From Kineothrix sp. IPX-CK (GTDB lineage Bacteria > Bacillota > Clostridia > Lachnospirales > Lachnospiraceae), in contig NZ_CP146256.1 of the NCBI RefSeq assembly GCF_039134705.1, positions 4,526,001 through 4,590,000 on the forward strand: DNA of 64,000 nucleotides. Reading direction: 5' to 3'. Below the pieces are notes generated by a model that did not search any database, had not been told where the DNA came from, and was given only the letters and a program-made list of their open reading frames with translations. This document shows, one piece after another, positions 9,500-19,200 of this stretch. How positions within the stretch are numbered: the first letter of the stretch is position 1; every line of letters begins with the position of its first letter. Both the position numbers and the translations under genes were made by a program.

Positions 9500-10216
9500 C
9501 TACAAAATAAAAAACAGGATTGCAGCCGTCGTCGCCCAGAGGCCAAACACAGCATCCAGTATGCCAAATCCGATTTTATATATGTTGGTGCGCTCTCCTG
9601 TGATGCGCAGTCCTCTTGTGACTGCCGCCGCCGACAGTTCGTTGCCGATCCCGACAATCGACATCATCAGGGGAACAAGCCTGTATTCCAGCACCGCCAA
9701 AGGACTCCCGCGAAAACCGATACCGCGCATGCGCATGGCGTCATTGATCGCACGGGATTCTTCAGCAATAGTTGGAAAGAAGCGAAATAAAACTGCAAAC
9801 GGGATAATAATTTTTCTGGAAACATGCATCCGTTCCATTGCCGCAATAAATGCGCTGACTTCCATTGTCCTGACCAAATAGTAGGCCATGATGACAATTG
9901 GAACGAACCTGCTTAGCATCTGTGTAGTAAAGCGCATCAGAAGGCCCCACGCTCCGGCAGCATATGCGGTAAGATAGATTTCGGCCAGTTGACCTGCCAC
10001 ATATAAGACAGCGTAGATAAAGCCCTGCCTCCACATCCCGGTGCTGCACAGCAGAGCAAGGGGTACTGCCGCCAGTGCCCCTTTTGCGATCAGTTGGCAG
10101 CCGCTGGGATTGGTAGAGAATATGACGATATTTATGAGTAGTAAAAGATATATCTTAGTCCGCGGGTCAAGCTGTATATCTTTTGCCGCTTTCATTAACT
10201 CAGGCTGCGGCATCAT
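9500..10216 (-). CDS. ECF transporter transmembrane coupling protein (EcfT/CbiQ-like)
   Basis: A 238-residue membrane protein with about five spans. It carries the two arginine-containing coupling helices by which EcfT contacts the ATPases: AMRMRGIGFRG near residue 163 and AAAVTRGLRI near residue 198. It should join the S-component to the double ATPase. The start overlaps the S-component stop by 4 bp (ATGA), so translation is coupled. Family membership is clear; the substrate comes from the S-component and is not known. Confidence 0.87.
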   Translation of the reverse strand: MMPQPELMKAAKDIQLDPRTKIYLLLLINIVIFSTNPSGCQLIAKGALAAVPLALLCSTGMWRQGFIYAVLYVAGQLAEIYLTAYAAGAWGLLMRFTTQMLSRFVPIVIMAYYLVRTMEVSAFIAAMERMHVSRKIIIPFAVLFRFFPTIAEESRAINDAMRMRGIGFRGSPLAVLEYRLVPLMMSIVGIGNELSAAAVTRGLRITGERTNIYKIGFGILDAVFGLWATTAAILFFIL

Positions 10217-10797
10217 ACGATTCCTGCCCTTATAAAATGTTTTTTTAGTACAGTTTTACCTAAATATGCTCCAATGACGGCTGCGACTGCCGTCAGAACG
10301 ATAAGCAGCACCAGCATCCAGCCGGTGATCAGAGACTCCAGCGATCCGGCAAAAGCGACGCCCTGCATATCACGCACCATTTCAAAATAACTGTCTTTCA
10401 TAATCCACATAGGAAGCATCGAGCCGATTATCCATTCGCTGAACACACAAAAGCACACAACCATATGCTTCCAGCTCTTATACTCTCCGGCCTTGCATAT
10501 CAGGTCTGCAAGCAGGCCGCAGAGAAGGCCTGTGGCAATTGAATACCAACCCTGCCCAAAAGCAAAATTCAAAATTCCCAAAAGCACGCCCATAATGGTA
10601 ATCATGCCAAAGGTCTTGGTCCTTGTCAAAAAGAGAACAAAGGGAATCCCGCAAAGAAGAGCAACCATAAGCGGAAACAGTACTGAAAAGATGGGAATAT
10701 ACCCCAAAAAGCCAGCAACAATCAATAAGATATAATAAATTGCGGTGAAGATTCCTACGTTGATCAAATCCTTTACATCCAGTTTTTTCTTTGTCAT
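10213..10797 (-). CDS. ECF substrate-binding S-component, MptD/Trep_Strep type
   Basis: A 194-residue, six-span membrane protein resembling the MptD/Trep_Strep family of putative S-components (DVKDLINVGIFTAIYYILL at the N-terminus; C-terminal LGKTVLKKHF). The size and the ECF neighbours fit a substrate-binding subunit. GGAGG lies 8 nt before ATG 10797; the in-frame ATG at 10812 lies inside that site and is rejected. The substrate is unknown. The adjacent YbtPQ-like ABC pair raises the possibility of a metal chelate or siderophore, which is inference only. Confidence 0.75.
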   Translation of the reverse strand: MTKKKLDVKDLINVGIFTAIYYILLIVAGFLGYIPIFSVLFPLMVALLCGIPFVLFLTRTKTFGMITIMGVLLGILNFAFGQGWYSIATGLLCGLLADLICKAGEYKSWKHMVVCFCVFSEWIIGSMLPMWIMKDSYFEMVRDMQGVAFAGSLESLITGWMLVLLIVLTAVAAVIGAYLGKTVLKKHFIRAGIV

Positions 10798-10829
10798 TCC
10801 GATATCCTCCATAAAATGATAAATTAGCG

Positions 10830-12569
10830 TTACTTGCCGGCAATTTTCCAGCCCACGGCTTTTTCACGAACATGAATAAAGTCCGCATAGAGTCCTTTTT
10901 GTGAGAACAGCTCATCATGTGTGCCTGTCTGCACGATTTTCCCCGCATCCAGCACGATGATCTGATCGGCGTTTCGTACCGTTTTGAGACGGTGCGCAAT
11001 CATAATAACCGTCTTGTCTCTTGTCAGTGACCTGATTGCCTTTTGCAGATCATTTTCGTTTTCCGGATCTACGTTTGCAGTCGCCTCATCCAATATAATG
11101 ATGGGTGCATCCTTCAAAAGCGCACGGGCGATGGAGATGCGCTGCTTTTCTCCGCCGGAGAGCGTCGCGCCGCCCTCGCCGATGACCGTGTCATAGCCGT
11201 CCGGCAACCGGCTTATAAAATCATGACAGCAGGCCTTTTGGGCAGCTTCTCTGATTTCTTCCTTGGTCGCTTCCGGCTTTCCGAGCCGGATATTATTGGC
11301 AATGGTATCATTGAACAGGTATACCTGCTGAAAAACCATGCTGATATTTTGTAAGAGACTGTCCAGCTTGTATTCCCGAATATCTATACCGCCCAAAATA
11401 ATGCTGCCTTCACCCACATCCCAAAAACGGGCGATTAAGTTGCACAGTGTAGTCTTTCCGCTGCCCGAAGGCCCGACGATCGCTGTGGTCGTTTTCGCAG
11501 GTATCGCAAAGCTGACATGGTCGATAATAGTTTTTTCACCATAAGAAAAAGATACCTCCTTGAAGACAATATCCATATTACCTGGTTTTTGTTGTATCCC
11601 CTCGAGATCCATAACAGGGATTTTCTGTATTTCATTCACCCGGTCAATGGAAGCGTCAATCAGACGCAGGAAGGCTGACATGCTGCCGCCGCTCTCCAGC
11701 TCGCTAAATACAATAAAACCGGAAAGAAGCATGAGCAGACAGATGGTAAGATCCATAGCCCCGTAAAGGTACAGTACTACCGACAGAGTAATCATAATTG
11801 TGCTGATAACGCGCAGGACAAGCTGCTGCATGGCCATAAAAGGTATGGTCCTTTTTTCAAGGCCAATGTTTCTTCGCTCGCTATCGGCAATTGCCCGGTG
11901 GATTTTTTGTCCGGCTGCCGCCTCCATTCCGAAGGATTTTACAACACTCATTCCCTGTATGTATTCCAGCACCGCATCCACCAGCTCGGCTTGGGCCTCC
12001 TGCCTGATCTGTGATGCTTTGCGTGCGCGCTTGTGAAGCAAAATATTAATAAGCAGAAACAATACCAACCCTGCCATAGCGATCAGCCCAATCTTCCACT
12101 CGAAGATAATCAGCGCAAGGGTTATGACAAAACCGTGGATAAGGCCGTTAAGATAGCTGACGATGATACGCGGCGCGGTATTTTCAATGTCCTCCATGGT
12201 AGAAGTCGCAGCAGCAGTGATGTTGCCCAGACTATGGCTGTTAAAATGCCCCATAGGCATCAGCTTCAGCCGGTCACCAATCTGTATACGCTTATCTCCG
12301 CTCATAATATAACATCCGAAGGACTGGCTGTTTTGAGCCATATGCCGCATAACAATGGTGCCTATGATACTTACCAGCATGATTCCCAGTGCGGACAGTG
12401 CCGTTGTATGGGTCACGGAGTCCGTGGCAATCCCGCGCAGCACGATAGCGATGGCAAGAAGCTGAGTGGATGCAAAAACGGACTTGAACAAGGTAAAGAT
12501 AATACTTTTCACCCATTTTGGCTTCTGGCTGTCCGCAAACCGGAAGAACTTTTTGAATATATCAAGCAA
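10830..12569 (-). CDS. ABC half-transporter, exporter fold (second of pair)
   Basis: A 579-residue fused transmembrane-ATPase protein: six spans (about residues 20-310) followed by an ABC domain with Walker A GPSGSGKTT, signature LSGGEKQR, Walker B IIILDEATANVD and the switch histidine AHRLKTV. The start is a TTG that overlaps the end of the upstream ABC gene by 8 bp, with GGGAGGG 6 nt before it. The longer reading frame that begins at 12752 only repeats sequence antiparallel to the neighbour's logic and has no ribosome site. It probably forms a heterodimer with the upstream gene product, like YbtP/YbtQ or IrtA/IrtB, which use this fold for import. Confidence 0.85.
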   Translation of the reverse strand: MLDIFKKFFRFADSQKPKWVKSIIFTLFKSVFASTQLLAIAIVLRGIATDSVTHTTALSALGIMLVSIIGTIVMRHMAQNSQSFGCYIMSGDKRIQIGDRLKLMPMGHFNSHSLGNITAAATSTMEDIENTAPRIIVSYLNGLIHGFVITLALIIFEWKIGLIAMAGLVLFLLINILLHKRARKASQIRQEAQAELVDAVLEYIQGMSVVKSFGMEAAAGQKIHRAIADSERRNIGLEKRTIPFMAMQQLVLRVISTIMITLSVVLYLYGAMDLTICLLMLLSGFIVFSELESGGSMSAFLRLIDASIDRVNEIQKIPVMDLEGIQQKPGNMDIVFKEVSFSYGEKTIIDHVSFAIPAKTTTAIVGPSGSGKTTLCNLIARFWDVGEGSIILGGIDIREYKLDSLLQNISMVFQQVYLFNDTIANNIRLGKPEATKEEIREAAQKACCHDFISRLPDGYDTVIGEGGATLSGGEKQRISIARALLKDAPIIILDEATANVDPENENDLQKAIRSLTRDKTVIMIAHRLKTVRNADQIIVLDAGKIVQTGTHDELFSQKGLYADFIHVREKAVGWKIAGK

Positions 12570-14340
12570 GGATATCCCTCCCCTCAATATCTGCTGCGTA
12601 AGCATCCCGCACTTCCATGTGTGCGGCAAACATACGGCGGTACAGTTTACAATCCTCCAAAAGCACCTCATGCATTCCTTCTGCCAGAACCCTGCCATTT
12701 TCAATGACCACGATTTTATCCGAATCGGTAATGGTGGACAAGCGGTGCGCAATAACGATCAGCGTTTTACCGTGGATGAGCTTGGATACCGCCGCTTGAA
12801 TCACCGCCTCGTTTTCCGGATCGGTATAGGCTGTTGCTTCGTCGAAGATAATAATGTCTGCATCCTTAAGCATGGCCCGGGCAATAGCAATACGCTGCCT
12901 TTCTCCACCGGAAAGGTGCCCTCCGGCTCCACCGGCGGCGGTCTCGTAACCGTGTTCCAGCTTCATAATAAAGTCATGACAGCCGGAAGCCTTCGCAGCC
13001 GCTTCGACCTCTTCGTCCGTGGCGCTTGGTTTTCCCATTCGGATATTGTTGCGGATGGTGTCGTTAAACAGATAGTTGTCCTGCGATACATAGGCAATCT
13101 CGTCCATAATCTGTTTAAGCGGTATATCACGGACATCTGCACCGCCCAGCATAATGCGCCCTGCGCTAACATCCCAGAAGGAGGCTATGAGCTTTGCAAT
13201 GGTGGACTTTCCTCCTCCGGAGGGTCCGACGAAGGCTGTAATCGAACCCTCCTTGATTTCCAAATTTACATCGGAGAGTACCTCCTCCTGCCCATAAGAA
13301 AAGCAAACATGTTCAAGCACAATATCCCGGTTTACCAGCTTTTTGTTTTCCTTAGGACGGTTTATTTCCGGCAAATCCAGCACTTGTCCCACTTCTCTCA
13401 CAACAGCACCGATTTTCGCGATATCATCCGTATACATCATGGCGGATAAAATTGGAGCAGAAATGCCAAGGGACAGGATGGCAATCGTAATAAACTCTCC
13501 GCCCCCCAGCGAACCATCCATGTAAAAAAGACATCCGACGGGCAATACGCCCACCAGCACAGCCGGCCAGACCCCCTGCGAAATGTCTGAATACACCTGT
13601 GTAGAGCGAATCCAGTCCAAAACTACGTTTACATTTGCCTTTACCGAATCGGTGAACTTCGCATAAGACTTTGCGGATTGATTGAAGGCTTTGATAACCT
13701 CAATACCGTTTATGTATTCCACCATGGTTGCGCTCATATGCTTACCTGCCTTCATAACACCGGCGTATTTTTCAGGATAATCCCGCATCATCATCATGTA
13801 GAAAATAAACCCCAGCGGAAGTGTGATAAGCGAAACTAACGCCATGCGCCAGTCCAGAATAAACATATACACGATAATGCAAAGCGGGATCAAAAGATTA
13901 GATGTCATTTCAGGCAGTACATGAGCCAGCGGAGTCTCCAGACTGTCCGCCTTTTCCACAATGACGTTCTTAAATCCCCCGGATGGTGTCTCGAGTACAT
14001 ATCCCATAGGAACATGGGCCAGCTTCCGGGCCAGCTCAGTGCGCACCTCGGCGATAACTGAAAATGTGGCCTCATGGGACAGCGCTGTGGACCAGTTCAT
14101 GCAAATAGTTTTGAGGATAAGCCCGCCCCCCGAAATACCGCACCACATCAAATAAAACCTCACATCGCTCTTTGTACCGGCCAGCAGGCAAATAATAATC
14201 CGGGATACGCCCACATAGGGAATCATTCCACCAATAACACCGACAACTGCAAGAAGCACCGAGGCAGCATATTTCCCCCTATGGTACGATGCAAAACCCA
14301 TCAGCCTTCTGAACGGACTTTGCTCTTTTTCTCTTTCCAA
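12562..14340 (-). CDS. ABC half-transporter, exporter fold (first of pair)
   Basis: A 592-residue half-transporter. The membrane domain (about residues 20-310) is followed by an ATPase with Walker A GPSGGGKST, signature LSGGERQR, Walker B IIIFDEATAYTDPENE and switch HRLST. In the D-loop and Walker B the two partners differ slightly (TAYTDPE here, TANVDPE in the partner), as expected for a heterodimer. I chose TTG 14340 because GGGAGGTGG lies 6 nt upstream; the TTG at 14373 has no site. It opens the transporter operon after a putative TetR operator. Confidence 0.86.
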   Translation of the reverse strand: MEREKEQSPFRRLMGFASYHRGKYAASVLLAVVGVIGGMIPYVGVSRIIICLLAGTKSDVRFYLMWCGISGGGLILKTICMNWSTALSHEATFSVIAEVRTELARKLAHVPMGYVLETPSGGFKNVIVEKADSLETPLAHVLPEMTSNLLIPLCIIVYMFILDWRMALVSLITLPLGFIFYMMMMRDYPEKYAGVMKAGKHMSATMVEYINGIEVIKAFNQSAKSYAKFTDSVKANVNVVLDWIRSTQVYSDISQGVWPAVLVGVLPVGCLFYMDGSLGGGEFITIAILSLGISAPILSAMMYTDDIAKIGAVVREVGQVLDLPEINRPKENKKLVNRDIVLEHVCFSYGQEEVLSDVNLEIKEGSITAFVGPSGGGKSTIAKLIASFWDVSAGRIMLGGADVRDIPLKQIMDEIAYVSQDNYLFNDTIRNNIRMGKPSATDEEVEAAAKASGCHDFIMKLEHGYETAAGGAGGHLSGGERQRIAIARAMLKDADIIIFDEATAYTDPENEAVIQAAVSKLIHGKTLIVIAHRLSTITDSDKIVVIENGRVLAEGMHEVLLEDCKLYRRMFAAHMEVRDAYAADIEGRDILA

Positions 14341-14377
14341 ATACGTCCACCTCCCTGATTTTTTTGCGAACAATTTT

Positions 14378-14395
14378 GGTTAGTGTTAACTAACC
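14378..14395. promoter_or_regulatory. Inverted-repeat operator before the ABC/ECF operon
   Basis: GGTTAGT and ACTAACC face each other across four bases, 38 bp upstream of the first transporter gene. The 10-bp core GTTAACTAAC differs by one base from GTTAGCTAAC in the tetR promoter, so both are likely bound by the same TetR protein. Confidence 0.6.
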
Positions 14396-14397
14396 CA

Positions 14398-14440
14398 TAA
14401 AATGAAAAATTCGGGGACGAATCCCCGGCATTTCATTTTA
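14398..14440 (-). terminator. Terminator after tetR
   Basis: A two-part hairpin: outer 10-bp arms TAAAATGAAA/TTTCATTTTA and inner arms CGGGGA/TCCCCG with loop CGAA. It lies just downstream of the tetR stop and before the operator at 14378, which suggests that tetR and the transporter genes are separate transcription units. Confidence 0.7.
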
Positions 14441-14452
14441 TTAGTTCCATTA

Positions 14453-15082
14453 TTAAACCATGCCCTCCATACCGAAGGCCTTTATCCAACCAGGATACAA
14501 AAATTCCATCAGCGTTTTGGCCTGTTTAATGGCCTTTTCCCGCGGATAATCATGAATGACCACTTCAAATACAGAAGCAACATAGCCGCTTACGAGCATG
14601 TGAAGCTCATCCTGCGAAATATCCTTTACCGTAAAACCTCTGCTTCGCAGCTCGTCCATCAGTCTGGTCATTTCCTTGACTTCCATTTCGGAGATATCAT
14701 GCATAAAGTTCTGGTACTTTGTACCATCCGAACAAGTTAGCAGGAGTTTGAATTCCTCAAAATGGTCATAAATAAAGTCTATATATTGCAAGCCCTCCTC
14801 TTCGGAGACTTCCCAGAACTTTTTGATTTCTTTCGTATCCAGAAGCTCATAGCTGCGCTGCATGGATTCTTCATAGTTGCGAAGATATGTATTAACGAGA
14901 GGAGCCACCAGTGCATCGAACATAGCTTCCTTGCTTTCAAAATGACGGTATAATCCTGCCGCGGACATATTCGCATCAGCGGCAATCTTGCGCAGAGAAG
15001 CCCGTTCGAAACCCTTATCTAAAAATTCCCTTTTCGCGCACGGAATTATTTTTTCCAGTGTTCCGCTCTTATCCTTTGGCAT
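14453..15082 (-). CDS. TetR/AcrR-family regulator
   Basis: A 209-residue repressor candidate. The N-terminal TetR helix-turn-helix spans about residues 10-55 (SLRKIAADANMSAAGLYRHF, then ESKEAMFDALV); the C-terminal ligand domain is helical and unassigned. GGAGTGATGAA precedes the ATG. A consensus-like promoter overlaps a candidate operator directly upstream, and a matching operator lies before the ABC/ECF operon downstream, so it probably represses itself and the transporter. The ligand is unknown. Confidence 0.86.
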   Translation of the reverse strand: MPKDKSGTLEKIIPCAKREFLDKGFERASLRKIAADANMSAAGLYRHFESKEAMFDALVAPLVNTYLRNYEESMQRSYELLDTKEIKKFWEVSEEEGLQYIDFIYDHFEEFKLLLTCSDGTKYQNFMHDISEMEVKEMTRLMDELRSRGFTVKDISQDELHMLVSGYVASVFEVVIHDYPREKAIKQAKTLMEFLYPGWIKAFGMEGMV

Positions 15083-15108
15083 TTCATCACTCCCACTTAG
15101 CGAACATA

Positions 15109-15154
15109 GTTAGCTAACGCCATCTATGATAGCATATGGATCTATGTTTGTCAA
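15109..15154 (-). promoter_or_regulatory. tetR promoter with operator
   Basis: On the minus strand, TTGACA (15149-15154) and TATCAT (15126-15131) are separated by 17 bp. The palindrome GTTAGCTAAC (15109-15118) lies just downstream of the -10 box, where a repressor would block RNA polymerase. The insertion element begins about 30 bp upstream of the -35 box. Confidence 0.7.
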
Positions 15155-15157
15155 TAG

Positions 15158-15185
15158 AACTGAGAATATCCCTGCTGAGAATATT
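15158..15185. repeat. 28-bp direct repeat, left copy, flanking the IS
   Basis: Begins AACTGAGAATATCCC and ends GAGAATATT; identical to 16254-16281 on the other side of the insertion element. Inside the 28 bp the string CTGAGAATAT occurs twice, 15 bp apart. Confidence 0.92.
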
Positions 15186-15205
15186 GTAGGTTTGTCAAAC
15201 ATATG

Positions 15206-16141
15206 TTACAGTGACCGTAAATAATTCTTTAATATCTCTGCGGGAGATTTCCATCCAAGGGGCCTCATGGGAAAGCGGTTATAATCCCTTGTGTTATAGA
15301 TCTTTAACTGTCTGCCAAAGTCCTCCAATGAGTAGAATCGATGGGTGGCATAAAAGCGTTCATTGTCTTTTCTGTGGCTGCGCTCTACCTTCCCATTATG
15401 TCTTGGAGTGAAGGGACGGATCAACTTATGACGGATGCCATGCTGCTGTAGCCTTACCTGAAAAAGAGTCGGTTTATCGCAACCACCATAAGAAGCAAAC
15501 CGCTTGGTGAATTCCTGCCCATTATCGGTCTGCACACACTCGATGGGTAAGGGAAATGCTTTGATCAGGTGCTCCAAAAACTGTGAGGAAGAATAAGAAC
15601 TGTGTTCTTCAAAGGCTTCCACGAAACGCCATCGGGAGAATTCATCGATGGCTGTGTATTGATAAAAACGCTTCCCTTTGGCATCACCTGTCAGGCAGAC
15701 AGAAGGGACAAATTTGACGTCGATCTGGATGCGCTGTCCGGGATAGCTCATGGCTTCGTAAGGCTTAGGGATGTACTTGGGATTTGGAGGTCTTCGTGCC
15801 AGAATGCCCTGTTTTCTCAGGAAGCGATAGAGTCCGGGGATGGAGCGGGAGTATCCCCGCTGCATGAGCTTGACCCAAAGGACGACCAGTCCGGCATCTG
15901 GATTGCGTCTGCGCATATCCGAAATGAGCTTCCTTTCGGCATCGGTATGCTGGTTGGGGTGATGGTGAGGTTTTCTGGAACGGTCCCTAAGGGATTCGAT
16001 AGAACCATCAAAACGACGTTTCCAACGATAAATATACTGTCTGTTGGTCTTATATCTGACAGCGGCCTTGGAGACACCATACTTATCCGCGTAATGAATG
16101 AGAGATAGACGATACCTCATATCCTGTGTTATACTAGCCAT
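15206..16141 (-). CDS. IS transposase, IS481/IS3-like DDE type
   Basis: A 311-residue transposase. An N-terminal helix-turn-helix (about residues 10-55, DKYGVSKAAVRYKTNRQYIYR) is followed by an rve integrase core: the first Asp in QRIQIDVKFVP, the second in ECVQTDNGQEF and the Glu in HNGKVERSHRKDNE. ATG 16141 is preferred: AAAGGAG lies about 11 nt upstream, while the GTG at 16195 has none. The ribosome site lies in a predicted hairpin formed only on longer transcripts. The gene has no frameshift. Confidence 0.9.
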   Translation of the reverse strand: MASITQDMRYRLSLIHYADKYGVSKAAVRYKTNRQYIYRWKRRFDGSIESLRDRSRKPHHHPNQHTDAERKLISDMRRRNPDAGLVVLWVKLMQRGYSRSIPGLYRFLRKQGILARRPPNPKYIPKPYEAMSYPGQRIQIDVKFVPSVCLTGDAKGKRFYQYTAIDEFSRWRFVEAFEEHSSYSSSQFLEHLIKAFPLPIECVQTDNGQEFTKRFASYGGCDKPTLFQVRLQQHGIRHKLIRPFTPRHNGKVERSHRKDNERFYATHRFYSLEDFGRQLKIYNTRDYNRFPMRPLGWKSPAEILKNYLRSL

Positions 16142-16209
16142 GCGAGAATACGCTCCTTTGTGTAGGTTTTTGTTGTGGTGACTTAAATATAACACAAAAA
16201 GGTATTCTC
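16142..16209 (-). promoter_or_regulatory. Hairpin that can hide the transposase ribosome site
   Basis: On the minus-strand RNA, GCGAGAATAC (16209-16200) pairs perfectly with GTATTCTCGC directly before the ATG, and TTTGTGT pairs with ACACAAA further in. The GGAG of the ribosome site sits in the internal loop between the two stems. A transcript that starts outside the element would fold this way; one starting within it would not. Confidence 0.6.
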
Positions 16210-16253
16210 GCTTTTTATTATTTAGTTTTGTAACATATGTATTGTAATCCTAC

Positions 16254-16281
16254 AACTGAGAATATCCCTGCTGAGAATATT
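16254..16281. repeat. 28-bp direct repeat, right copy, flanking the IS
   Basis: Identical over 28 bp to 15158-15185. It lies between the right end of the insertion element and the stop codon of the GH2 gene at 16286. Confidence 0.92.
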
Positions 16282-16285
16282 TATC

Positions 16286-19200
16286 TTATTCAAACTGAAA
16301 CCATTGAAAATCAAAATTACTTCCGGGCATGAATACAAAGGTTACCTTTTGTCTTCCCGTTATCCTTTCCAGCGCAAAGGTCTGCACCTGGTATTCTCCG
16401 GTTTGTGTGAATTCTACAATCTGTTTACTTTCCTCCGCCCCATTGAAAAATCTTATATGAATGGTGTTGTTTCCGGCAGGCGCCCGCCCGCAGATCGTCA
16501 GGGCTGAAGTTCCTTCTCCTTTAAAGTCCATTTCTTTGAATTCCAGAGAAACATTGTTACCTATTTTTTCTACTGTGTCCGCCGTTTTTACAAAGCTGTC
16601 GCCATAAATAGCGTCCGCTTCCAAAGCTTTTATCTGCGCTCTCGCCTTGTCCGTTCCAGTGAAAGAAAAGCCTTTGATATGAATCTTCTGCCGGACGAGG
16701 AAGCTCAGGGTACTGACTCCTTTTATTCTCCTTTTCAGCTTCCAGATTTCGGGCTGATATACATTCCATATGGAAGGCTTTTGATAGACCTCTTCCGCCA
16801 AAAGCTCACTCCCCTCCTCTCCCGGAACGCCCTCCCAGATTTGGATAGGATATTCCTCCGAACTCAGGGCAAAAATAGGAACCGTAATTTCATCGGAACC
16901 AAAATCTCCGAAGTCAATATCTTCATAGGAAATAACGGTTTCTCCATCCCTTGCTGTGGCTATTCCTCTTTCATTACCATTTCCCGCTTCTCCCTTAACA
17001 GAGGTATAAAGGCTGCCGGATATAAACTCGTAAGGATTCAGGAAGGCTTCTCCCATCCCCTTAATATTAAACTCCAATTGGGAAATAAGTCTCACCTTTT
17101 CCGTTCCGCTCTTCGACATACACCGCAGGCGGAAGGAACCGTCACCTCTCGCCGCTATATGCACCCGGTTCCCTTCCTGCTTAAGCACTGCAAGATTAGT
17201 AGTCACTCCTGAATCGTTTACCGCACGGAAGAAAAGTTCTTTATCTGTGGCATCAGCAGGACAGATGGCAGCCTCCACCCACATTTCTTTTTTATCAGGG
17301 GAAAATACATTCCCCTCAGGAGCAGTCAGAACTATTTTTCTAACCGGTATCTCTTCTTCGCTTCCAAGAACAATAGGATGCTCTTCATTCTCTTCTAAAA
17401 AAACGTGAGCTGACGAATACGAAGTCACCCGAGCTGACGAAGCTGATGTTGTTATTTCCTCTGTTGCTTCACAGATTAGTTCCGCCGGGAGCAAACCTTT
17501 ACCGGAGACCTGCACCTTAATAGCGCCTGACTCCATTTTCGCTCCGACTACCGCCAGAAGCTTACCCTGGAACAGCCGCCTGGATATTCCCTTATAGCTG
17601 TCATAATCGGTACTGTCTCCGTTATCCAGCCCGATCAGCCGTCCGGCGCCTTCTACGCTTACCTTTACTCTGTCCGCCGCATTTTCTACGGGATTGCCCT
17701 TCTTATCCAGCGTACCGATTTCTATGAATAACAAATCTGTGCTGTTTGCCCGAATCCTTGTATTTTCAGCCTTCAATGTCAGACTATGGGAATTGCCGAA
17801 GGATTTTCTGACCTTTACCGCAATAGATTGCCCGTTTTCATCGTAGGCTACCGCCCGAAGTTCTCCTTCTTCATAGAGCACCTGATAATCCGCAATGATA
17901 TGGTTCCCGCTTCCCGGATCATGAGTAAGCTTTTGCCTTCCGAGACTTTTTTCATTCAGGAACAACTCAACCTCAGGCCCGTTGGAGCAGACTCTTACGT
18001 CTATCTGCTGACCGACGTTAAAATCCCAATAAGGAAATATGTGTACCATAGGCGCTTTTTTATGGTCCGTCCACGCAGACTGCCATACGTAATAAGCATC
18101 CTTGGGGAAACCCGCCGTATCCACCTGACCGAAGTAGGAGTTCTTCGTATGATAAGGGGTGGGTTCTCCAATATAATCGAATCCCGTCCATAGAAACTGT
18201 CCCATGGAAAAATCCATATCTCTGTCCAGACATACGCAGTCTTCCATAGATTTGGCACCCCAGCTTGTAGCGCTGTTTCCAAGCGCCGAGCACTGCTCGT
18301 CATCCTCCGCAAGAATGCCTGCCTTTAAGGGAAAATGATACACTCCTCTGCTTTGCACGATAGAAGAGGTCTCACTGCCATAAATCACCCAGTCAGGATG
18401 TTCTTCATGATGCTTCCGATAATATTTTTCAGAATAATTGTATCCGGCCAGCTTTACAATATCCGCACACTTTCTGGCATTTTCCCACGGCATGTAGTTG
18501 GAACCGATGGTGATACCGGCGTTGTGACCAGGGTCGTGGGTATTTACCATTTTCTGTAATTTTCTCGTTATTTCCTGTCCGCGTTTATCAGCATGTGTAT
18601 CATAAATTTCATTTCCGATGCTCCACATAATGACACTTGGATGGTTTCTGTCCCGCTTTACCCAGCTTTGTACGTCTTTCTCGGCCCATTCCGTGAAAAA
18701 TCTGGCGTAATCATAAGTGGTCTTGGAACGTTCCCACATATCGAAGGCTTCGGAAATCACCAGTATACCCATTTCATCCGCAAGGTCCATGAAGCCGGGT
18801 GCCATCATATTATGAGTGCCCCGCACCGCATTGACTCCCATTTCCTTTAATATTCTGAACTTTCTTTCCATGGCACTCTTATTAAAAGCGGCTCCCAGAC
18901 AGCCTAAGTCATGATGCTCACAGACTCCATTCAGCTTGACTTTTCTACCGTTTAAGAAAAATCCTTTGTCAGGATGGAATTCCGGATAACGGAAACCGAA
19001 GCGGATATCCGCCTCCTCCGCGATGATTCCGTCTACCGACAGACTGGTATGAAGCACATAGAGGCAGGGAGACTCTATAGCCCACAGCCTGGGACGTTTT
19101 ACCAAAAACTCCTGCAAGGCATCACCGCCTTCTATGGTATGGAGTGAATTGATAGGAATTTCTGTGCCTTCGAAAAAAAGCTTATGCACAATGTCTACTT

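Larger units (their letters stand above)
15186..16253 (-). mobile_element. Insertion sequence with a single DDE transposase, 1068 bp
   Basis: The ends are imperfect 25-bp inverted repeats, 15186-15210 and 16229-16253, which start GTAGG and share ACATATGTTACA, with 19 of 25 positions matching. One transposase gene fills the element, and its stop codon lies inside the left repeat. A 28-bp identical direct repeat flanks both sides. The single long ORF with an integrase (rve) core fits the IS481-type group, but the family call is by eye. The element looks intact and is probably young because the flanking repeats are perfect. Confidence 0.85.

Noticed and set aside
9111..9881. A 256-codon plus-strand ORF opposite the ECF ATPase and EcfT genes
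   Set aside because: Antisense shadow; the opposite strand carries intact family motifs and good ribosome sites.
12466..13449. A 327-codon plus-strand ORF opposite the ABC genes
   Set aside because: It lies wholly antisense to two well-defined ATPase and membrane domains, has no ribosome site and no recognisable motif; a shadow of codon bias.
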